Assembly (NCBI GenBank): GCA_035591015.1
Contig: JAXIUW010202843.1
Location: 1 to 11,406 of the forward strand
Direction: 5' to 3'
Length of the DNA stretch: 11,406 nt
Source: Cephalothrix simula
Taxonomy: Eukaryota; Nemertea; Palaeonemertea; Archinemertea; Cephalotrichidae
In this document: piece by piece, positions 7,079 to 11,406 of the stretch
Numbering within the stretch: position 1 is the first letter of the stretch
How the letters are laid out: the number at the start of each line of letters is the position of its first letter
Made by a program: the position numbers and the translations under genes
Notes under the pieces: generated by a model
Told to the model about the DNA's origin: nothing
The model's database searches: none
The model's input: the letters and a program-made list of their open reading frames with translations, nothing else

Positions 7079-7161
7079 TTAGTGAACATGAGCTTCAATA
7101 CAGTTTAGTGAATGGTTTTCCTTTCTCCCGACAGTGTTCACTACAAGGAGAATCTACTGTA

Positions 7162-8144
7162 ATTGGGTAATACATGTACAAAAATGTTACACTGTTACAT
7201 TACACATTGTTATTATTATACCAATATTGACATGTACTACTAGTACTTGTTTTTTGCAGTATGTAATTATCAAATATTGGTCAGTGTCAGAACTAACTGC
7301 ATATATAGTATAGGTTTTGCTTTATATGGCTTTGGCTTTAATATGCTTAGGCAATTATGTTGAGATCTATTTTATCGAATATAATAAGTCGAAGAATAAT
7401 TCGTCGACATTTTCGGCAGAATTTGTAAAAAAGTGTAAATTGTAATATGAAATAATAAATGTGAAATAACGACGTTGAATATTAATTTGACGAAATTGAA
7501 AAAATGTACGAAATTAGCTTGGGCATTTTGTTGTAGCCAAATGTTGATATGAACGCCACTAAGTCTGAAACAGTAGAGTGGCTATCTTAGATATAAAACA
7601 AATTTTAACAGATAAACATGTACATATATAGTTTAAAGGTTTAAATAATATTTGAAATGGGATGTAAATGTTGGATAACAGAAAATATATATTTTGTTAT
7701 TAGAGCTTCTATATTTGGCAGTCTAGGACTGTAAAATTGCCAATTGTGTTGTGTTCAAAATTTGCTGTGTTGGTGCTTGTTGATATTTATTTGGAATTAG
7801 TTGTTTGTGGTATGATATTTTTGTTTGATTCAGTTATTGAATGAGGAAAAATACAATAACCGTTATGTTATAGTTAAGGTGCAGTTTTAAAAAATTGGAT
7901 GAGGGGAGGGAAATAGGGACATCATGAACTTTGCATGAACTGTACGCCAGCGCCGCGCCATGTTCATGACAAATATAGCATTTATCTTGTGCATGACAGT
8001 TCTCATAATTAATTAAACTCAATTTTTAAAAATCAATTAAAACAAAATAAATTTCATTATAACTATCCTAGGTAATTTGTAATTTTTGGTAAAAATTACT
8101 TCTTTTCTCATTTATTTTCGAAAAAAATTAATTTGCATAATATT
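7162..8144. other. AT-rich intergenic stretch; only a DR5 motif stands out
   Basis: No coding or RNA gene is seen. Near 7920-7990 there is a cluster of CATGAAC / GTTCATG words on both sides of a GC-rich block (GCCAGCGCCGCGCC at 7946-7959), unlike the AT-rich surroundings. A 62-codon - strand frame through this area has no recognisable domain. Confidence 0.45.
7925..7941 (-). promoter_or_regulatory. DR5 nuclear-receptor response-element-like site
   Basis: On the - strand the site reads AGTTCA-TGCAA-AGTTCA, two identical RGKTCA half-sites as a direct repeat with five spacer bases. DR5 repeats are the classic binding layout of RAR/RXR heterodimers; the well-known vertebrate RAR-beta element has the same second half-site. 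It lies about 5.3 kb downstream of the receptor stop. Such a site is expected by chance only a few times per hundred windows of this size, but no binding evidence exists. Confidence 0.35.
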
Positions 8145-8157
8145 GGGGGGGGGGGGG
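8145..8157 (+). repeat. Run of thirteen G
   Basis: A 13-base G homopolymer flanked by AT-rich DNA, the longer of two such runs in the window. Its exact length should be treated as uncertain because homopolymers are often misread. Confidence 0.8.
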
Positions 8158-9190
8158 ACATTTTACAGAATCCTCATCCTTTTTTTAGTATTGCCTTAAT
8201 TTTTGTTCAGTAATTATTTATTGTCCACTGGTTGATTAAATGTTTTTATATAAGTTCAAGTTCTGACATTTATTTGACACAGCATGGCAAAATGACCCTT
8301 GTTGACCAAAAATCAAATCTAAAATGATAAAATTGTTTTGATTGTCCGCTTCTGGTCTAACCTATCGCTTGGTTACTACCGAGCACAATCAGCTTTTCCA
8401 GAAAACGTCCATTGAACTTCGCCTGTAGCACCCAAAATTAATTTCATACACGAATTGTAATTTTTACTGCAGTATGAGCTTCATACTAAAATGATTATTA
8501 TAAACAATAAGAATATTTATTACAACGAAGGATTGTAATATTTTCATGGTATCGGATAAATATTTGTGATATTGGTTACTAAAACAGTTATTCGACGTTT
8601 CTTCGTGAAAAATGAGCAGTTACTTTACCTCGACTCCGTAAATAACTGCTAACATACATGTATCACCATAGATTTAATTATGATATCACAGTCGACACAC
8701 TCAGAAAGCGTAATTTACCTACCGAGTGAAATGAACTTTTCGAGAACTTTGCCATCACAAAGTTTTTTCATACTAAATATACGGATTTGGACATTGCAGT
8801 AGAATATTATATGTGAACAGGAACGTACATACGTTCCTGATGTGAATAAACACAATGTCATCCAAGCTTCATATAGAACTGAAAGTGGGTAATAATATTG
8901 ACTTTCGAAATTCTGAAAAAGTCTAAGACGAAAATAATTTTGACATGCTGCATGACGTATTTTGAATGTATCGCTTTTTTTTAATACATTAAGTATTCCC
9001 ATGAGCCATTTCTCTTTGATATGTCAATAAATATATTCAAATGATAAATATTCTAGAGTGAACTAAAATAATATGATACTGTTTAAAGAACCACAGAAAA
9101 TAAGGCGTAATATTTTTGCTCGCTAACGATCGTTAATGTCACAAATAATCTATATAAGAAAAGTATGTATTATCTAAGTATACTAGTACG
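8158..9190. other. AT-rich intergenic stretch
   Basis: No supported gene is present. Small structures only: GCAGTTACTTTAC and GTAAATAACTGC as a loose inverted repeat at about 8616-8650, a perfect hairpin at 8818-8839, and the palindrome TAACGATCGTTA at 9124-9135. The 95-codon - strand frame at 8715-9002 shows no domain, and its composition follows the base bias of the region. Confidence 0.45.
8818..8839. repeat. Perfect 22-base hairpin
   Basis: CAGGAACGTA, two bases CA, TACGTTCCTG: ten paired bases with a two-base centre. As a double-stranded site it is nearly a full palindrome and might be a dimeric protein site. No family is assigned. Confidence 0.55.
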
Positions 9191-9698
9191 CAGTAACATG
9201 CAAAAAGTCTAAGGTCAGTGTCCCCAAAAACCATCACTGGGGTTAATCGGAAACAATTAAAAAAAATTGTACTCACAGTTTTCGAGATCTGCGCATGCGC
9301 AGTCGCAAAAGTCGGTATGCACATGCGTATTTAGAAAACCTAACAATGTTTCTATATGGTCATAATACATTTATAGTGTCTAAATGCTACCGTTTAAAAG
9401 ATATGGACATTTGAAAATTCTAAAATTTCCGCGAATTTTTCAAGTTTTGAAATCAATAATAGGGAAGGAGTGCGTTTAGGCACTAATTATGTTTTACAGG
9501 CTTTGGCCCCAAAGAGGCCAATGCATTAATTGTCAGTTGTCAGTTTTTCAAAATACAGACTTTTGCGAGTGCGCATGGGCAGACCTCGAAAACTGAGTAC
9601 GTTTTTTTTTCTATTGTTTCCGATTAATCAATGGAGTATCGCCTATCGATCCCCATTGATGGTTTTTGGGGACGCTGACCTTCGACTTTTTGATACTG
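9191..9698. mobile_element. Element H: foldback family with NRF1-type palindrome (508 bp)
   Basis: The left arm (9191-9318) begins CAGTAACATGCAAAAAGTCT and passes through AAGGTCAGTG, TCCCCAAAAACCATCA, TTAATCGGAAACAAT, GTACTCACAGTTTTCGAG and the GCGCATGCGC palindrome. The right arm (9554-9698) mirrors each of these, ending AGTCGAAGGTCAGCGTCCCC and CAGTATC when reversed. About 25 bases around 9630-9655 of the right arm are missing from the left arm, so the left is a deletion form. The ~235-base loop contains GGCTTTGGCCCC-AAAGAGGCC. A second family member lies at 10649. No transposase and no clear target duplication were found. A 95-codon frame across the right arm is incidental. Confidence 0.8.
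9290..9301. promoter_or_regulatory. NRF1-type palindrome TGCGCATGCGCA
   Basis: A full 12-base match to the NRF1 consensus YGCGCAYGCGCR, in the left arm of element H. The right-arm counterpart (near 9572, TGCGCATGGGCA) has lost one core base. NRF1 is conserved across animals and binds this sequence, mostly at promoters; whether this copy is bound is unknown. Confidence 0.4.
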
Positions 9699-10264
9699 GG
9701 TCCCCGTACCTAAAACCCACTCCAAGTGCTGTCATCATTAAGCGTTTAGCGGATGTAGTCGATTCATTCGTATTTTCAATAAAACAACCAGTAAGGGATG
9801 GGTGTTCCCACTACTAGTGGACTTAAAAACCTAATTCCGATCACACCGGTAGTTATTTGGCATATCTCTGATAAATAAGGTCCCCAGGACAATCCTTGGA
9901 AATGCTTACCCTCATGATATGAAAATGTGACTAAGCAGTAATTAAGACTTCTTAATTTGGTTTTTTAAAATATTTATATGCACTTCTTACTGGGGCCATA
10001 AAACGAAATCATATTCTTTACCAACTAATTTATTTGTTGCTAATATTAATTCTTTTGAGAAATTTTTCTTCTATTTTATCATTGCTTAACTAATTCAGAA
10101 TTAAATTACATGTTACATGTAATTTTTAACTCACTTCTTCTTTAAATCCAATTCGGTAAGATTTTGCCCTAATTTGATCTTAGATATAGCGATAAGGGAT
10201 ATTCAGTGCTTGCATGTATTTAAATTTTAGAATGCAATAGTGTTTTTTTTTTAAATTTTGCGTA
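9699..10264. other. Intergenic stretch without a supported gene
   Basis: A 35-codon frame at about 9709-9816 reads more protein-like than its surroundings (LKPTPSAVIIKRLADVVDSF) but matches nothing I recognise, and no splice pair is evident. An inverted repeat at 10103-10125 (AAATTACATGT-TACATGTAATTT, one central mismatch) is the only clear structure. Confidence 0.4.
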
Positions 10265-10316
10265 TACATTATGTATTTTCTCACAAGATCTTAAAAATTA
10301 TAAAATACATAATGTA
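10265..10316. repeat. Perfect 15-base inverted repeat, 22-base loop
   Basis: TACATTATGTATTTT at 10265-10279 pairs exactly with AAAATACATAATGTA at 10302-10316. A third related copy (AGTACATAATG) follows at 10373, so this may be a small decayed MITE or a locally duplicated word. Confidence 0.6.
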
Positions 10317-10721
10317 CTAATATTTTTAATATGTTGTACATGTAATAAAATTTTGCCGAGAAAAATTTTATAGTACATAATGCGATATTTCGCGAGACAT
10401 TGTTCAAAAAAGTCCTTGAAAAGATTGCCTTTTTTTCTCTATGTCTTCTATTTCTGTACATGTATTTTGAGTAATTCATACTCATTATGAAAAACGACAT
10501 TCCATTCACACAAACATTTTTTAAAAACAGTGTGGAAAACTAGTTTTGGTTTGCTTATATGGTATTTTATCTAACACATTACCTTTTATCGTCATATTTC
10601 ACATTAAAATTAACTTCTTTTCCAGTCGTGTTCATTCACATTGGAAGTCAGTAACATGCAAAAATTCAAAGATCAAGAGTCTCCAAACTATTATTGAGGG
10701 GTCGATGCGGATGGTCCATAG

Positions 10722-10804
10722 CATTTTGATTCCCAAAGGTATTTCTCCTACCGTCAACAAACATATAGCGACAGGTGGAGTCTTTTACTTTGGGAATCAA
10801 AATG
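10722..10804. repeat. Perfect 17-base inverted repeat inside element I
   Basis: CATTTTGATTCCCAAAG at 10722-10738 pairs without mismatch with CTTTGGGAATCAAAATG at 10788-10804, leaving a 49-base loop. Element H lacks this segment, so it looks like a small MITE-like insertion of about 83 bases, or a hairpin lost from H. Its mismatch-free arms contrast with the worn surroundings. Confidence 0.7.
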
Positions 10805-10859
10805 GGTCTATAGATCAACCACAAAATATAGAAAAAAATCGTACTCAGTTTGCGAGATA

Positions 10860-10871
10860 CGCGCATGCGCA
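10860..10871. promoter_or_regulatory. NRF1-type palindrome CGCGCATGCGCA
   Basis: A full match to YGCGCAYGCGCR at the same place in element I as the site at 9290-9301 in element H. It is kept although the flanking positions have diverged, including several CpG sites that normally decay fast. Confidence 0.4.
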
Positions 10872-11020
10872 ACCGCAAAAACAGGTATGTGCATGCGTAT
10901 TTATTAATACATGGCCATGTTTCTGTGTATTCAAAATACATTTTAAGTGTCTAAAATATATAGCCATGTATGTTTGAAACTTCAAAAATTTCTACGACTT
11001 TGATATGAATATACACAAAA

Positions 11021-11190
11021 TGGATGGAAAAATTGATTGAGGCATGACTTGATGTTAGCTAACCACCCAATAACCTATATATCACTGGGAAGGGCATATA
11101 GAGTAAAATGGTAGTAGTTTGTCCCTACCACCACCTGGTGGAGGATGGTCGTTAAAAATCTCCAAAAGAAATAGCCGAAAAATTGATTTT
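11021..11190. repeat. Second copy of family A repeat (opposite orientation)
   Basis: TGGATGGAAAAATTGATTGA, GACTTGATGTTAGCT, then TAAAATGGTAGTAGTTTGTC, CCACCTGGTGGAGGATGG and AAAGAAATAGCCGAAAA follow, in order, the reverse complement of about 1600-1790. One unit is present. It contains a CTCF-like match at 11128-11141 (CCACCACCTGGTGG, 13 of 14 to SYGCCMYCTRGTGG). The two copies lie about 9 kb apart on opposite strands, an arrangement that permits inversion by recombination. Confidence 0.7.
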
Positions 11191-11406
11191 TAGCTCACAT
11201 GACAACGTCAATGTGAGCTATTGCTATCGCCCTGAGTCTGTGTGTGTGTGTATGTCTGTCTGTCAGAGGCTTAAAGGCCTCTTAAAATGCTTCGATTTGC
11301 TTGAAATTTTGTACACGGGTGCACAAGTGCCTTCCCCTGATAGGTTTTTAAAATTTTTTTGATAACGCCATTTGGTGCCCCGCCAGGGCCCAAAACCCCC
11401 TTTTTT
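11191..11406 (+). repeat. Stem-loop-headed dispersed repeat (bivalve-type), running off the window
   Basis: TAGCTCACAT at 11191-11200 pairs with ATGTGAGCTA at 11211-11220, and the inner GAC/GTC extends the stem around a short AAC loop. ATTGCTATCGCCCTGAGTC follows, then a TG microsatellite (11239-11250) passing into TCTG units. Next is the small inverted repeat AGAGGC/GCCTCT at 11265-11282, then GCTTGAAATTTTGTACACGG and a CCCC-rich end. From memory, very similar 'GCTCACctga...tcagGTGAGC' repeats are abundant in oysters and scallops; I cannot confirm this here. The repeat class (SINE-like or DNA element) is not clear. Confidence 0.55.

Larger units (their letters stand above)
5963..7161. mobile_element. 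Element F: decayed pogo/Tigger-like DNA transposon (with nested MITE)
   Basis: The left end after TA (5963-5964) reads CATTAGAATCTCCATG-TGTGAACA. The right end, reversed, after TA (7160-7161) reads CAGTAGATTCTCCTTGTAGTGAACA. These are imperfect terminal inverted repeats with TA borders, as in the pogo branch of Tc1/mariner. Behind both tips come repeated GTGAAC motifs (5981, 5998, 6070, 6093, 6141, 6689, 7081 and others) and TTTTGCTTTCTCCC / TTTTCCTTTCTCCC copies, forming a subterminal repeat zone. A 27-base stretch beginning CATCTCTATAAAGTGAACAT is repeated at about 5988 and 6679. The interior holds a transposase N-terminal scrap (6480-6564), but the rest of the transposase is missing, so this is an internally deleted copy, later split by the MITE at 6708-7078. 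Confidence 0.7.
10649..11005. mobile_element. Element I: second member of the element H family, right side lost
   Basis: The copy starts CAGTAACATGCAAAAATTCA as element H does. It then follows H through GTACTCAGTTTGCGAGA, GCGCATGCGC, ATGTGCATGCGTATTTA, AGTGTCTAAA and TTTGAAACTTCAAAAATTTC, ending near 11005. It is in the same orientation as the left half plus loop of H; the mirrored right arm is absent, and a family A copy begins at 11021 instead. It keeps the GGGGTCGATGCGGATGGTCC segment that H's left arm has lost, and it carries an extra inverted repeat at 10722-10804. Open frames on both strands (143 and 91 codons) result from the repeat and show no domain. Confidence 0.7.

Noticed and set aside
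6601-7108. Overlapping ~100-codon frames on both strands
   Set aside because: They lie across the mirrored arms of element G; open frames on both strands are expected from the repeat.
8715-9002. 95-codon - strand frame
   Set aside because: No domain, no repeat relation and composition typical of random AT-rich frames.
9124-9135. TAACGATCGTTA palindrome as a regulatory site
   Set aside because: A 12-base palindrome in AT-rich DNA without a matching factor or repeat context is too weak to call.
9709-9817. Protein-like 35-codon stretch (LKPTPSAVIIKRLADVVDSF...)
   Set aside because: Too short, no family match I can name, no paired splice sites; could be a worn retroelement fragment but this cannot be supported.
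10546-10977. 143-codon open frame on the + strand, with a 91-codon frame opposite
   Set aside because: It spans the diverged transposon element I, has frames open on both strands because of inverted repeats, and shows no domain or sensible composition.
1-11406. tRNA, rRNA, CRISPR array, bacterial operon or ribosome-binding features
   Set aside because: No tRNA B-box-like GGTTCRANTCC, no rRNA blocks and no regularly spaced repeats were seen; the spliced gene marks the DNA as eukaryotic.

Overview
The window looks like a stretch of an AT-rich animal nuclear genome, probably a lophotrochozoan and most likely a bivalve mollusc. Three things suggest this. It holds two exons of a nuclear receptor, a protein family restricted to metazoans, with GT/AG intron borders. 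Almost all remaining DNA is non-coding and full of short inverted-repeat transposon relics. The last ~215 bases resemble, from memory only, a stem-loop-headed repeat common in oyster and scallop genomes. Nothing bacterial, organellar or viral is visible.

Layout: the only gene with support is on the + strand. Exons at 351-538 and 2369-2604 join through a split Asp codon. They give the C-terminal half of an NR2-class (RXR-like) ligand-binding domain, ending with an AF-2 helix directly before a TAG stop. The DNA-binding domain and the start of the ligand-binding domain lie left of the window. The intron is 1830 bases and holds two repeats. Family A (1205-1790) is a head-to-head array. Element B (1791-2336) is a foldback ending 32 bases before the last acceptor.

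Downstream of the gene comes a chain of non-autonomous DNA-transposon relics: a ~150 bp MITE (3171-3317), a large foldback with a ~195-base loop (3763-4312), a small MITE (4531-4635) and a 401 bp near-perfect hairpin with a 10-base loop and TA borders (5290-5690). Next is a decayed pogo/Tigger-like element (5965-7159), which keeps a frameshifted scrap of transposase N-terminus and is itself interrupted by a 371 bp MITE (6708-7078). From 7160 to 9190 the DNA is AT-rich and featureless, apart from a DR5 nuclear-receptor-type site at 7925-7941, a G13 run and a perfect 22-base hairpin. At 9191-9698 and 10649-~11005 lie two members of another foldback family carrying NRF1-type palindromes. The right edge holds a second family A copy (11021-11190) and the stem-loop repeat (11191-11406).

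No genes can be shown to work together here. The themes worth following are regulatory: transposons carrying CTCF-like and NRF1-like motifs, a foldback pressed against a splice acceptor, and a DR5 site downstream of a receptor gene whose relatives bind such sites. Names of regulatory sites rest on motif matching only.
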